A stretch of DNA of 64,000 nt from Capnocytophaga sp. (GCA_030530525.1 JAUMUT010000005.1:1-64000), one strand, 5' to 3'. Counted from the stretch's first letter, positions 35,305 to 44,838 are shown. Notes: generated from the sequence alone by a model not told the origin. A program made the numbers and translations.

Positions 35305-36585
35305 ATGGACAACAAAAACACCTCAAAAGACACTCATTTTTATATCATTGGGATAAGTTATAAAAAAGCAGATGCAGATATTCGTGGGCGTTTTAGCTTA
35401 GATTTGGAGCGTCAGGAGCTTATTTTAGCGGAAGCAAAAGCCGAGCAAATGGAGGGCTTGATGCTTATTTCTACTTGTAATCGTACAGAGTTATATGGCT
35501 TTGCCCAACATCCTTTTCAATTAATTCAAAAACTTTGTTCGCATTCGCAAGCAAGTCTTGAAGATTTTGAAAAATTTGGTTATATTTACAAAAATAAAGA
35601 TGCCATACAACATATTTTTAACGTTGGAACAGGGTTAGATAGCCAAATTTTGGGTGATTTTGAAATTATTAGTCAATTTAAAAAATCTTTTCTTCTTTCT
35701 AAAAAATACAACCTCATCAATGCTTTCTTAGAACGTTTGCAAAACTCTGTTATTCAAGCAAGTAAGCGAGTGAAAAACGAAACAGAACTTTCTTCTGGGG
35801 CTACTTCGGTTTCCTTTGCATCCGTACAATACATATTAAATAATGTTAAAAATATTTCTCAGAAAAATATTCTCCTTTTCGGAACAGGAAAGATAGGAAG
35901 AAATACTTGTGAAAATTTAATAAAACATACGGATAATAAACACATTACACTCATTAACCGAACCAAAGAAAAAGCACAGGAAATAGCAGGAAAATGTAAT
36001 GTTTTAGTAAAAGATTTCTCTGATTTATCTTCCGAACTTACTCAAACAGAGGTACTTGTAGTAGCAACAGGAAGTAAAACACCTACCATAAATAAAGAAA
36101 TGCTACCGAAAGATAAAGAAATGTTAATTTTAGATCTTTCTATTCCTAAAAATGTAGATGAAAATGTTAAAGAATTGAAAGGGGTAACACTCATTCATAT
36201 GGATTATCTTTCTCAAATGACAGATAATACTTTGGAACGAAGAAAAAGTTTTATTCCTGATGCACAGCGTATTATAAAAGAAGTAAAAGCAGAATTTGAG
36301 GAATGGTTGCAAAATAGACGCTTCGCTCCTACCATTAGGGCATTAAAAACAGAACTTGAAAATTTAAAAAATGCAGAAATTGATTTTCAGAGAAAAAAAA
36401 TAACCGATTTTAACGAAGAACAAGCAGAAATATTAAGTAACAGAATTATACAAAAAATAACCACACGTTTTATTAACCACTTGAAAGAAAGCAATTCTGC
36501 AGAAGAAAGTTTGCAATTTATGCAACAAATTTTCCAACTTGGCGAATATGCTTCTGCTGAGGAAATGAAAGTTTCTGCTTCTTGA
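35305..36585 (+). CDS. hemA: glutamyl-tRNA reductase
   Basis: Reduces glutamyl-tRNA(Glu) to glutamate-1-semialdehyde, the committed step of C5 haem biosynthesis. The 426-residue protein has the catalytic Cys58 in STCNRTELYG. The substrate-site segment GLDSQILGDFEIISQFK, the Rossmann NADPH motif LLFGTGKIGRNTCENL and the C-terminal dimerisation helix are present. It is divergent from the AraC-family gene and followed 27 bp later by an FAD oxidoreductase. The rest of the haem pathway (hemL, hemC, hemD and so on) is not in the window. Confidence 0.95.
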   Translation: MDNKNTSKDTHFYIIGISYKKADADIRGRFSLDLERQELILAEAKAEQMEGLMLISTCNRTELYGFAQHPFQLIQKLCSHSQASLEDFEKFGYIYKNKDAIQHIFNVGTGLDSQILGDFEIISQFKKSFLLSKKYNLINAFLERLQNSVIQASKRVKNETELSSGATSVSFASVQYILNNVKNISQKNILLFGTGKIGRNTCENLIKHTDNKHITLINRTKEKAQEIAGKCNVLVKDFSDLSSELTQTEVLVVATGSKTPTINKEMLPKDKEMLILDLSIPKNVDENVKELKGVTLIHMDYLSQMTDNTLERRKSFIPDAQRIIKEVKAEFEEWLQNRRFAPTIRALKTELENLKNAEIDFQRKKITDFNEEQAEILSNRIIQKITTRFINHLKESNSAEESLQFMQQIFQLGEYASAEEMKVSAS

Positions 36586-36612
36586 TATTTTGAAAAATTA
36601 ACACAAAATCAT

Positions 36613-37665
36613 ATGAAAGATTATATTATTGTTGGTTTCGGATTTGCGGGAATAAGTTTTACTCATCTTTTAGAGAAAAATAACAAAAATTTTGTAGTTA
36701 TTAACGACAACCCTAATCCTGTAACAACAACAGCTGCTGCTTTATTTAACCCTGTGATTCTCAAACGTTTTACTCCTGTTTGGAAAGCAGAAGAACAAAT
36801 GGAACTTTTAAATATTTTCTATACAGAAATACAAGAAAAGTTAAATATTCCTATTCTTAAAAAATTGGCTGTTTTTAGAAAATTTACTTCCTTAGAAGAG
36901 CAAAACAACTGGTTTTCTGCCTCAGATAAGCCTTCATTAACTCCTTTCCTTTCTACTAAAATAGAAAAAGAAATAAACCCATACATAGAAACTCCTTTTG
37001 GGCTTGGAGAAGTAATGAAAACAGGGAGAGTAGATACCAAAGAGCTTGTTACTCATTATATCCAAAAACTAAAAAAAGAAGAAAAAATTATAGAGGAAAA
37101 ATTGGATTATTCTGCTTTGGAAATAAATGAAAATTATGTTAAATATAAAGATATTTCTGCTAAAAAAATAGTTTTTTGTGAAGGATATAAAGTAGTAGAT
37201 AATCCGTTTTTTAACTATTTGCCAATGCAGGGAAGTAAAGGCGAATTACTTACTTTTCGGGCTGAGTTAAATCTTGATAAAGTAGTGAAATCAGACGGAT
37301 TTATTATCCCATTTGGGGAAAATATCTACAAAATAGGGGCAACGTATAATAATACAGATAAAACTTCTACAATTACCAAAGAAGCACGAGAAGAACTTAC
37401 TAATAAGTTAAAAAAATTAACTTCTTGCCCATTTGAAATTATTCACCAAGAAGCAGGAATACGCCCTACTATTATAGACCGCCGTCCGCTTGTTGGGAAA
37501 CATCCTGAAAAAGATAACATATTTATTCTTAATGGTTTAGGAACACGAGGTGCTATGCTTGCTCCTTATACTGCTACGGCTCTTTATGATTTTATTGAAA
37601 AAAATATCCCGATAGATAAAGAAATGAATATCAGCCGATTTGAGAAAAAATTTTATACTACTTAA
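36613..37665 (+). CDS. FAD-dependent oxidoreductase (DAO family)
   Basis: A 350-residue flavoprotein opening with the dinucleotide-binding motif YIIVGFGFAGISFTHLLE (GxGxAG). A DAO-type substrate domain follows. The C-terminal second nucleotide motif is NGLGTRGAMLAPYTA. The TTTAAALFNP segment near 35-44 is typical of the DAO/ThiO-like group. Likely oxidises an amine or amino acid; the substrate is not deducible. Probably cotranscribed with hemA (27-bp gap, no promoter), ending at a long bidirectional hairpin. Confidence 0.85.
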   Translation: MKDYIIVGFGFAGISFTHLLEKNNKNFVVINDNPNPVTTTAAALFNPVILKRFTPVWKAEEQMELLNIFYTEIQEKLNIPILKKLAVFRKFTSLEEQNNWFSASDKPSLTPFLSTKIEKEINPYIETPFGLGEVMKTGRVDTKELVTHYIQKLKKEEKIIEEKLDYSALEINENYVKYKDISAKKIVFCEGYKVVDNPFFNYLPMQGSKGELLTFRAELNLDKVVKSDGFIIPFGENIYKIGATYNNTDKTSTITKEAREELTNKLKKLTSCPFEIIHQEAGIRPTIIDRRPLVGKHPEKDNIFILNGLGTRGAMLAPYTATALYDFIEKNIPIDKEMNISRFEKKFYTT

Positions 37666-37686
37666 TTTATATTTCAATCTTTATAC

Positions 37687-37733
37687 AACTCTATGTAAAT
37701 TAATTTTGTTAATTTATTATAGAGTTTTTTTTA
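37687..37733. terminator. bidirectional terminator between the FAD oxidoreductase and methyltransferase genes
   Basis: A two-part stem (AACTCTAT with ATAGAGTT outside, TAAATTAA with TTAATTTA inside), TTTTG loop and a T8 tail on the + strand; the minus strand is also T-rich. Confidence 0.8.
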
Positions 37734-37735
37734 AT

Positions 37736-38497
37736 TTATTTATAACACACTGGTAAAATTTCTTCTCGCACTAAACGATATTTTTTTATTTCTTCATCTG
37801 TTGCAACTTGCTCACAATGAACAGGTAACACCGTAAAACCTACTTCTTTTAGCTTTTCAAAATAATCTCTCCCATACACACGAAGATGATCATATTGCCC
37901 AAAAATACGAGTACGCTCCTTGGGGTCTGTAATGGTATCATCAGAAAATGTTTTTTCTAAATTCATATTCTGTGGCACTTGAAAAATTCCCCAACCCCCG
38001 TTTTTTAAAACACGATACAACTCTTGCATTGCTTTTTTATCATCAGCAATATGCTCCAAAACGTGGTTGCACAAAACTATGTCAAAAGACTGATTAGCAA
38101 AAGGTAAATCACAAATATCTGCAATAACATCAGCCAATGGCGAATATAAATCGGCTGTAATATAATCTAAATTTGGCTGATTTTTAAATCTTTTATAAAA
38201 CGCCTGCTCGGGAGCAATGTGCAAAATTTTCCATTTTTTTTGAAAAAAATCGGTTTGTCTTTGCAAATATAACCATAATAAACGATGCCTTTCCAACGAA
38301 AGCGTAGAAGGAGAAAGCACATTTGGTCGAACTTTATCATAGCCATAAGGAAGAAACTTGCGAAATGACTTCCCGTCAATCGGGTCAGTATATGTTTTCC
38401 CTTGATACCAAAAAACCAATAACGGACGCACAGCATAACTCATTCTTATGAGCCAAGGACGCGGAATAGTATTTAAAATTTTCTTAAATAATTTCAT
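37736..38497 (-). CDS. class I SAM-dependent methyltransferase
   Basis: Rossmann-fold methyltransferase of about 253 residues of the Methyltransf_11/25 type. It has an ILHIAPE... motif I variant, DLPFANQSFDIVLCNHVLEHI (motif II/III) and LKNGGWGIFQVP. The N-terminal IPRPWLIRMSYAVRPLL looks peripheral-membrane or ribosome-associated. The longest frame opens at 38515 and overlaps the map stop. The Met at 38497 starts right after it and fits the family start, so I prefer that. The acceptor is unknown. Second gene of a map operon. Confidence 0.87.
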   Translation of the reverse strand: MKLFKKILNTIPRPWLIRMSYAVRPLLVFWYQGKTYTDPIDGKSFRKFLPYGYDKVRPNVLSPSTLSLERHRLLWLYLQRQTDFFQKKWKILHIAPEQAFYKRFKNQPNLDYITADLYSPLADVIADICDLPFANQSFDIVLCNHVLEHIADDKKAMQELYRVLKNGGWGIFQVPQNMNLEKTFSDDTITDPKERTRIFGQYDHLRVYGRDYFEKLKEVGFTVLPVHCEQVATDEEIKKYRLVREEILPVCYK

Positions 38498-38498
38498 T

Positions 38499-39302
38499 TT
38501 AGAATAAAAATTCATCTTCTTCCTTACTTTCTATACCCAACGCCTCGTAGATATACTTAAAAGTAGAAAGTAATTTGGGTTTGCCATCTACTAAGGCTAC
38601 ATCGTGTTCAAAATGAGCGGAAGGCTTGCCATCTGCGGTGAGGATTGTCCAGCCATCTCGGAGTTGTTTAATACGGTGCGTTCCCATATTTATCATTGGC
38701 TCAATAGCTACGGTCATTCCTTCTACAAATTTTTTACCTCGCCCGCGTTTTCCGTAATTTGGCATTTCGGGGTCTTCGTGCATTTTTGTTCCCAAGCCGT
38801 GTCCAACAAGCTCACGTACTACTCCATAACCATTTTTTTCACAATAATTTTGAATTGCAAAGCCCACATCTTCCACTCTATTGCCTAAACGAAATTCTTT
38901 TATACCAATATATAAAGATTCTTTTGTTATTTTTAACAATTGTTTTACTTCTGGTGCCACTTCACCAACCTCAAAAGTATAGGCGTGATCGCCATAAAAT
39001 CCGTTCTTTTTTGCACCACAATCTACGGAAATAATATCCCCAGACTTTAACGGCGTGTTGTTTGGTATTCCGTGAACAACCTGAGCGTTGGGGCTAACAC
39101 AAAGTGTATTTGGGAAATTATACAAGCCTAAAAAACCTGGTGTTGCACCTTGTTCTCGAATAAATTCTTCGGCTAATTTATCCAAATACAAAGTAGTTAC
39201 TCCTTCTTTTATTTCTTTGGCAAGCATCCCAAGAGTACGCGAAACTACTAAGGCACTCTCACGCATTATTTCTATCTGTTCTCTATTTTTTATTTTTATC
39301 AT
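38499..39302 (-). CDS. map: methionine aminopeptidase, type I
   Basis: Removes the initiator methionine from nascent proteins. The 267-residue pita-bread enzyme has the metal site spread over SVDCGAKKNGFYGDHAYTF (two Asp), GHGLGTKMHEDPEMPNYG (His) and the C-terminal EPMIN and FEHDVAL glutamates. Type I by length. First gene of the operon, with its own -7 box; the methyltransferase gene follows immediately. Confidence 0.96.
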   Translation of the reverse strand: MIKIKNREQIEIMRESALVVSRTLGMLAKEIKEGVTTLYLDKLAEEFIREQGATPGFLGLYNFPNTLCVSPNAQVVHGIPNNTPLKSGDIISVDCGAKKNGFYGDHAYTFEVGEVAPEVKQLLKITKESLYIGIKEFRLGNRVEDVGFAIQNYCEKNGYGVVRELVGHGLGTKMHEDPEMPNYGKRGRGKKFVEGMTVAIEPMINMGTHRIKQLRDGWTILTADGKPSAHFEHDVALVDGKPKLLSTFKYIYEALGIESKEEDEFLF

Positions 39303-39336
39303 TTTGAATAATAAATTTTTAACACTAAAAATTGTG

Positions 39337-39344
39337 CAAATATA
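39337..39344 (-). promoter_or_regulatory. -7 promoter box of map
   Basis: Minus-strand TATATTTG lies 35 bp upstream of the ATG at 39302. Confidence 0.5.
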
Positions 39345-39503
39345 CGGATTTATTTTGGTCTTTTGGTATTATTTTTTCACTTCTTTATTTAAGAAATATT
39401 AACTTTTCATTATTTAAATCTTTTTATAGATAAAAAAAATAATATGATTCTTTCATATAGAAAAAAACTATATAAAATTATAATTCAATTTATTTTTTTG
39501 TAG

Positions 39504-39511
39504 TAATTTTG
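39504..39511 (+). promoter_or_regulatory. -7 promoter box of fixH
   Basis: TAATTTTG lies 18 bp upstream of the fixH ATG. The 225 bp upstream is noncoding AT-rich sequence, so this is a transcription start rather than an internal operon gap. Confidence 0.55.
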
Positions 39512-39528
39512 TAAAAATTTTCAAAGAT

Positions 39529-39996
39529 ATGAAATTTAATTGGGGAACAGCAATTGTTTTGGCTATGTTAGCTTTTGTGGGCTTTATTATGTATTTTTTT
39601 GTAATTACTTTGGTTGATAAAACATATGACCACGAGTTAGTTACGGAAAAATATTACGAGAAAGAGCTTGAATTTCAAGAAAATATAGAAAAAGAAAGAG
39701 CTACTATTGCCGATAGTATGCAGGTGGAAATAAAACATAGCAAAGGCACAGGAATTGATTTGATTTTTCCTGACAAAACGAAAGATAAAATGGTTGTTGG
39801 GCTGGTAAAACTCTATCGCCCATCACAAGAAAGTAAAGATTTTGTTGTGCCAATCACTGGGTTGAATGGACAATCTATTCATATTCCTGATGAGAAATTA
39901 TTACAAGGTCGTTGGGATATTTCCGTAGAATATTCTGTAAATGACAAAGATTATTCTTCTAACTTTAAAATAAAATATCTTAAAATAGAAAATTAG
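39529..39996 (+). CDS. fixH: FixH family protein
   Basis: A 155-residue protein with one N-terminal transmembrane helix (about 8-28) and a periplasmic immunoglobulin-like domain. The DKTYDHELVTEKYYEKELEFQ segment is characteristic of FixH/CcoH, a factor for cbb3-type cytochrome oxidase assembly. In many Flavobacteriia it follows ccoNOP and ccoG, but here no oxidase genes are next to it and a promoter precedes it. It shares one base with the start codon of the next gene. Confidence 0.85.
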   Translation: MKFNWGTAIVLAMLAFVGFIMYFFVITLVDKTYDHELVTEKYYEKELEFQENIEKERATIADSMQVEIKHSKGTGIDLIFPDKTKDKMVVGLVKLYRPSQESKDFVVPITGLNGQSIHIPDEKLLQGRWDISVEYSVNDKDYSSNFKIKYLKIEN

Positions 39997-40700
39997 TGTT
40001 TTATATCGCCTTTATGATGGGGCTTTTAGGGAGTTTTCACTGTGTGGGAATGTGTGGTCCTATTGCTTTAATGATTCCTGTTCGGCAGGATAATTTTCTT
40101 ATAAAAATAAGCCAAATTATTATATATTTCTTAGGAAAAACACTGACTTACAGCCTTTTAGGAATACTTTTTGGACTTTTGGGTAGAGGGCTTTTCCTAC
40201 GAGAATACCAACAAAATTTTTCTATCTTTATAGGGATTTGTATGGTGGTCATTGGTTTGTTTTCTATCTTTAATATTAAACCAAAAAGTATTGAAAATCC
40301 GATACTTATAGGATTAACTCACTTAAAATCAGCATTAGGAAAACAACTTCGGAAAAAAACGTTTTTTTCTGTTTTTTCTATTGGCTTTCTTAACGGATTT
40401 TTACCTTGTGGCTTGGTTTATATGGCTTTGTTCAGTGCTTTAACAACAGTAACGATAGAGCAAACAGCATTATTTATGTGTTTTTTTGGCTTAGGAACTA
40501 TACCTTTAATGTTTCTTTTTGTTTTATTAGGAAATTTTTTAAGTTTAAAAATAAGAAATTATATACAAAAAGTAATTCCTTTTTTTATTATTCTAATAGG
40601 TATTTTATTTATTATCAGAGGATTAGGTCTTGGTATTCATTTTGTTTCGCCTGCCAATACCGATTTGATAATACAAAATAACCCTGAGTGTATAACTTAA
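39996..40700 (+). CDS. sulfite exporter TauE/SafE family protein (CcoS-linked type)
   Basis: A 234-residue, six-helix inner-membrane protein of the TauE/SafE-like group commonly found after fixH. The N-terminal motif HCVGMCGPIALM (two Cys) and the repeated FLPCGLVYMALF motif in the second half are the family marks and may bind copper. The GTG start at 39996 shares its G with the fixH TAG stop, indicating translational coupling; an ATG at 40014 would be the alternative. The role is probably copper or cofactor delivery to a haem-copper oxidase (inference from family context). Confidence 0.82.
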   Translation: MFYIAFMMGLLGSFHCVGMCGPIALMIPVRQDNFLIKISQIIIYFLGKTLTYSLLGILFGLLGRGLFLREYQQNFSIFIGICMVVIGLFSIFNIKPKSIENPILIGLTHLKSALGKQLRKKTFFSVFSIGFLNGFLPCGLVYMALFSALTTVTIEQTALFMCFFGLGTIPLMFLFVLLGNFLSLKIRNYIQKVIPFFIILIGILFIIRGLGLGIHFVSPANTDLIIQNNPECIT

Positions 40701-40709
40701 TTTAATATA

Positions 40710-40745
40710 AAAAATCCTCTCACTTTTGTAAGAGGATTTTTCTTT
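40710..40745. terminator. bidirectional terminator between the TauE-like gene and pta
   Basis: A stem AAAAATCCTCT with AGAGGATTTTT, about 10-nt loop and T-tracts on both strands. Confidence 0.88.
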
Positions 40746-42833
40746 TTATTTTTCATCCATTGCAGACTGGATAGCCGTAATAAGTACCGTGTTATAAATA
40801 TCTGGTATAGTGGCTCCTCTACTAAGGTCATTTACGGGCTTACGCAAACCTTGTAGCATAGGTCCTATGGCAAGTGCGCCTGTTTCGCGCTGAACAGCTT
40901 TATAGGTGTTATTTCCTGTGTTAAGGTCAGGGAAAATAAGTACATTTGCTTGTCCTGCCACTGGCGAATTAGGCATTTTTTGTTTTCCTACTTTGGCATC
41001 TACGGCGGCATCGTACTGAATTGGTCCTTCTACAAGAATGTCTGGACGCTGTGTTTTCACAATTTCAGTAGCTTCTCTCACTTTATCTACTTCTTCCCCG
41101 CTTCCTGATGTTCCTGATGAGTAAGATAAAAGAGCTACTTTGGGTTCTAAGCCAAATGCTTTTGCGGAATCAGCAGAGGTTATAGCAATTTCAGCAAGCT
41201 GTTCTGCGGTTGGTTTCGGTACAATAGCACAATCGCCATATACTAAAACTCTGTCTTGCAACAACATAAAGAATACAGAAGAAACCGTTTTTACTCCTGC
41301 TTTTGTTTTTACAAATTGTAAAGAAGGGCGAATAGTGTGTGCCGTAGTATTTACCGCTCCTGAAACCATTCCATCTGCATCCCCCATAAAAACCATCATT
41401 GTTCCGTAATAAGAATGGTCAAGCATCAAATCTCTGGCTTGTGCTTCTTCCAATCCTTTATCTTTACGAAGTTCATAAAGTTTTTGCCAATATTCTGTAT
41501 ATTTTGGGCTATCTTTTGGCTGTACAATACGAATTCTTTGTTCATTCCATTTCAAGCCAAGTTCATTAACACGAGTTAATATTTTTTGCTCTTCTCCAAG
41601 AATTGTTAAAATAGCTAACTCATCATCAGCAAGTTGCGCTGCAGCGGTGAGTATTCTGTCGTCTGTTCCTTCTGGTAAAACAATATGTTTTTGTAAAGAT
41701 TTTGCCTTCTGAATCATATTGTACTGGAACATTCTTGGGGTAATAGTATCCGATATAAAAGAAGAAATTTGTGAATTAAGACGTTCTATATCTACACTTT
41801 TTTCAAAAATTTCAATTCCTAATTTTATTTTTTGCTCGCTTTCAGGATAAATTCTTGAATTGATTTTATTCAAGCCTCTAACTGTTTCGTAAGTTCCTTT
41901 GTCTGAGAGCATTATAGGCATTAAGTTAGGTGTTCCTTGCAAAAGTTTAAGCACCGAAGGTTGAAGCTCAAAACCTCCGTAAAGTAAAATTCCTGCCACA
42001 CGAGGATATTCCGCCGAAGCGTGCGCCATTACAGTTCCTAAAATAACATCAGAACGGTCAGCCGAAATAAGTGCAATACAATCTTCTGTAATATGGTTCA
42101 AAAAATTGGAAACTTCCATTCCGCCTACAATCGTTTTTTTCGGAATTTGATGGATTTCTGTATTTTCAAATAAAAAATTTGCCTGAAAAGCATCGGCAAT
42201 TTCTTTTATCGTTGGGCGAGTTAATAAAGGCTCTTCTGGTATAAAATAAAATTGAATATTTTTATATTTTGCCTCTAATTTTCTTTTAATTTCTTCAAAT
42301 TTATTAACTGTTCTATTAACAAATACACTCAAAAGACGTACTTCTCGCTTTAAAACAGCATCTACCTCTATTTGAATGTGGTGAAAAAGCTCTTCTTCTG
42401 ACGAAAAACCATCTTTTAGCACCAAAAGTGTAGGTATATTTAAGCTTTGAGCCAAAGAAGCATTAAAATAAATACCAAAAGTATTCATTTCCGAATCAAA
42501 ATTACTTCCATCAACAAGGACAAAGTCAAATTTATCTTCAAGAGCTTTGTATTTTTTGATAATAACGTCATAAGCCTCGTTTATATTTCCTTCGTTTTGC
42601 ATATGGCTTATTTCATTTTGCGTAAAAGCAAAAGCCTCTTCATAACTCATATTGAGTTTAAAATTGGAAATCATAGTACGGATAAAATCATCATTTGTAT
42701 CCCCACTATTTAGAACAGGCTTAAAATAGCCAACATTGCTCGTATTGCGCATTATCATTTGCATTACGCCCAAACTGACGATTGACTTCCCGCTGTATGT
42801 ATCGGAAGTAATCACATATACGGATTTGTTCAT
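40746..42833 (-). CDS. pta: phosphate acetyltransferase (long form)
   Basis: Interconverts acetyl-CoA and acetyl phosphate. The 695-residue long-form enzyme has an N-terminal P-loop/BioD-like domain (YVITSDTYSGKSIVSLGV) and a DRTGG-like middle region. The C-terminal PTA_PTB catalytic domain runs from about 365 to the end (LPEGTDDRILTAA, AGQANVLIFPDLNTGNNTYKAVQR). The usual partner ackA is not adjacent. Monocistronic with its own -7 box. Confidence 0.95.
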   Translation of the reverse strand: MNKSVYVITSDTYSGKSIVSLGVMQMIMRNTSNVGYFKPVLNSGDTNDDFIRTMISNFKLNMSYEEAFAFTQNEISHMQNEGNINEAYDVIIKKYKALEDKFDFVLVDGSNFDSEMNTFGIYFNASLAQSLNIPTLLVLKDGFSSEEELFHHIQIEVDAVLKREVRLLSVFVNRTVNKFEEIKRKLEAKYKNIQFYFIPEEPLLTRPTIKEIADAFQANFLFENTEIHQIPKKTIVGGMEVSNFLNHITEDCIALISADRSDVILGTVMAHASAEYPRVAGILLYGGFELQPSVLKLLQGTPNLMPIMLSDKGTYETVRGLNKINSRIYPESEQKIKLGIEIFEKSVDIERLNSQISSFISDTITPRMFQYNMIQKAKSLQKHIVLPEGTDDRILTAAAQLADDELAILTILGEEQKILTRVNELGLKWNEQRIRIVQPKDSPKYTEYWQKLYELRKDKGLEEAQARDLMLDHSYYGTMMVFMGDADGMVSGAVNTTAHTIRPSLQFVKTKAGVKTVSSVFFMLLQDRVLVYGDCAIVPKPTAEQLAEIAITSADSAKAFGLEPKVALLSYSSGTSGSGEEVDKVREATEIVKTQRPDILVEGPIQYDAAVDAKVGKQKMPNSPVAGQANVLIFPDLNTGNNTYKAVQRETGALAIGPMLQGLRKPVNDLSRGATIPDIYNTVLITAIQSAMDEK

Positions 42834-42856
42834 TTTTAATGGATTTAATTCGCTTG

Positions 42857-42864
42857 CAAAATTA
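42857..42864 (-). promoter_or_regulatory. -7 promoter box of pta
   Basis: Minus-strand TAATTTTG lies 24 bp upstream of the ATG. Confidence 0.55.
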
Positions 42865-42934
42865 CAAAATCTAACTTAAAAACTAAGCGAAAAGCCATTT
42901 TTTTTCTAAAAATATTCTTTATTTTTACTACAAA

Positions 42935-42964
42935 ATAAAAAAGTCATTCCCGAAAGAATGACTT
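42935..42964 (-). terminator. terminator of the TPR-ribH-ppa operon
   Basis: A 9-bp stem AAGTCATTC with GAATGACTT and a 6-nt loop, followed on the minus strand by T6. Confidence 0.85.
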
Positions 42965-43004
42965 AATGTAAATTCAAAACACTTTAAACAAAGTAATCCA
43001 TTAT

Positions 43005-43520
43005 TTATAAAGTAAATATTTTTTTATTTTGATTTTTATAACGTTCTACACAATCGTTATAAACTTTTATTGCTTCTTCATATTTACCCCAGCCTTTTAC
43101 TTCTACTTTTTTATGCTCTAAATCTTTATATACTTTAAAGAAATGCTCTATTTCTTTGATTAAGTGAGGATTAACATCTTCTAAGGCAGTCAATTCCCGA
43201 GCAATAGGGTCAGAGACAGGCACGCAAATTACTTTCTCATCTCCTCCTTTTTCATCTGCCATATAAAAAATTCCGATAGGCTTCACTTCCATTACACAAC
43301 CAGGAAAAGTTGGCTCTGTAACCAATACTAAAACGTCAAGCGGATCGCCATCTTCAGCTAATGTTTCAGGAATAAATCCGTAATCTGTTGGGTACATCAT
43401 TGAGGAAAAAAGCATTCTGTCAAAACGCATTTTCTTCAATTCAAAATCATATTCATATTTATTTCTGCTTCCTTTCGGAATTTCTATTAATACATCAAAA
43501 GATAATTCTGTTTTATTCAT
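43005..43520 (-). CDS. ppa: inorganic diphosphatase
   Basis: Hydrolyses pyrophosphate to drive biosynthesis. The 171-residue family I enzyme has EIPKGSRNKYEYD near the N-terminus, the YPTDYGFIP segment and the metal motif EDGDPLDVL with the three Asp residues. Length is normal. It is the last gene of the TPR-ribH-ppa operon, 10 bp after ribH, and is followed by a good terminator. Confidence 0.95.
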   Translation of the reverse strand: MNKTELSFDVLIEIPKGSRNKYEYDFELKKMRFDRMLFSSMMYPTDYGFIPETLAEDGDPLDVLVLVTEPTFPGCVMEVKPIGIFYMADEKGGDEKVICVPVSDPIARELTALEDVNPHLIKEIEHFFKVYKDLEHKKVEVKGWGKYEEAIKVYNDCVERYKNQNKKIFTL

Positions 43521-43530
43521 TATATTATTT

Positions 43531-44007
43531 TTATAAATTTACCATTTTTATTGCTGCTACTGCCGCTTCTATCCCCTTATTTCCGTGCTTGCCTCCACTT
43601 CTATCCAACGATTGTTGCATTGTATTATCTGTCAATACGCAAAATATAACAGGAACAGATTGTGTAGCATTCAAATAAGCTATTCCTTGCGTAACTCCTT
43701 GACATACAAAGTCAAAATGTTTTGTTTCTCCTTGTATTACACAACCTATAACAATAATAGCATCTACTTGTTTTTTTGAAAGCATTTTTTTTGCTCCATT
43801 AACAAGTTCAAAGCTACCAGGAACACTCCACTGAAGTATATTTTCAGGCAATACACCACAATCTAACAAAGTTGCTTCTGCTCCTTTTCGCATTCCTTCA
43901 GTTATTTGCTCATTCCATTCGGAAGTAATTATCCCGAAACGCTTTTCAGATACATTTGGTAAAGTTTCCTTATTATATTGTGATAAATTTTTATTTTCTG
44001 TTGCCAT
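43531..44007 (-). CDS. ribH: 6,7-dimethyl-8-ribityllumazine synthase
   Basis: Condenses the ribityl-aminopyrimidine with dihydroxybutanone phosphate in riboflavin synthesis. At 158 residues it matches the icosahedral/pentameric family. Typical segments are FGIITSEWNEQITEGM, VPGSFELVNGAKKM, VIVIGCVIQGETKHFDFVC and the C-terminal GGKHGNKGIEAA. It directly abuts the TPR gene (no gap) and lies 10 bp before ppa. Other rib genes are absent from the window and no FMN riboswitch is visible upstream. Confidence 0.95.
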   Translation of the reverse strand: MATENKNLSQYNKETLPNVSEKRFGIITSEWNEQITEGMRKGAEATLLDCGVLPENILQWSVPGSFELVNGAKKMLSKKQVDAIIVIGCVIQGETKHFDFVCQGVTQGIAYLNATQSVPVIFCVLTDNTMQQSLDRSGGKHGNKGIEAAVAAIKMVNL

Positions 44008-44814
44008 TTATGAATTGATTAATGTTTTCACAAAGCTCAAATCAATATCAATGGTTCTTGCTTCCTCTGATTTTGGATAATTTTCTTTTATTTTCTCAAA
44101 ATTTCTCAATGCTTCATTATAATCTTTAAGCTCTATCGCTGTTTGCCCTGCTTTTTTTAAATAAATTGGAGCTGTTAGCGTATTTTCACTTTTTTTAACA
44201 GCCTTTTGATAATAATCCAATGCATCTTTGTATTGTTTCAACTGAGAAAAAGCGTCTCCAATATTTCCAAGAGCCAAAGCACTCAATATTTCATCATCAG
44301 AGCTAAATTTATCCAAATAAATAATCGCTTCTTTATACTTATTAAGCTGTAAATATGCCATTCCAGCAGAATAATTAGCAATATTAGAGGCTTTTGTGCC
44401 ATTATAATTTTTTATAATATCCAAAAATCCATAACGTCCATTTGCCCCATTAAGCGATAAAGTAAATAAAGAGTCTCTATCTTTATTGGTTTGTGCATTC
44501 AAGGCGTCATTAAACGTTTGCAACGGATAAGAAAGCTCATTAGAAGCTTCTTTTTCGTGTGGCTTGCTTACAAATTGTTGATAAAATAAATATCCAAGCC
44601 CAAGAACGACAACAGTGGCAATAACCCCAAGTATTGTACGTTGATTATTTTGTACCCACGCCTCGGCCCTGCCTGCTTTTTCATCTAAGGTCTGGAATAC
44701 TTCTGCCGTTGTACTCTCGTGCGCAAGTTGTTCGCTAGTTTGCGTAATTTCATTCTCTACTTTTTCGTGTTTTTTCCTGTTCGGTCTGAAATTATTCTTT
44801 TTGTAAATCGACAT
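44008..44814 (-). CDS. tetratricopeptide repeat membrane protein
   Basis: A 268-residue protein with a polar cytoplasmic N-terminus of about 55 residues and one membrane helix (about 60-80, TILGVIATVVVLGLGYLFYQ). TPR repeats run through the C-terminal 170 residues (for example LGNIGDAFSQLKQYKDALDYYQKAVKK). The single-helix-plus-TPR plan resembles YfgM-like periplasmic chaperone partners. The TPR-ribH pairing is common in Flavobacteriia, but a functional link to riboflavin is not known to me. First gene of the operon, with its own -7 box. Confidence 0.85.
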   Translation of the reverse strand: MSIYKKNNFRPNRKKHEKVENEITQTSEQLAHESTTAEVFQTLDEKAGRAEAWVQNNQRTILGVIATVVVLGLGYLFYQQFVSKPHEKEASNELSYPLQTFNDALNAQTNKDRDSLFTLSLNGANGRYGFLDIIKNYNGTKASNIANYSAGMAYLQLNKYKEAIIYLDKFSSDDEILSALALGNIGDAFSQLKQYKDALDYYQKAVKKSENTLTAPIYLKKAGQTAIELKDYNEALRNFEKIKENYPKSEEARTIDIDLSFVKTLINS

Positions 44815-44838
44815 AATTTATGGTTTAAAAAGATTTTG

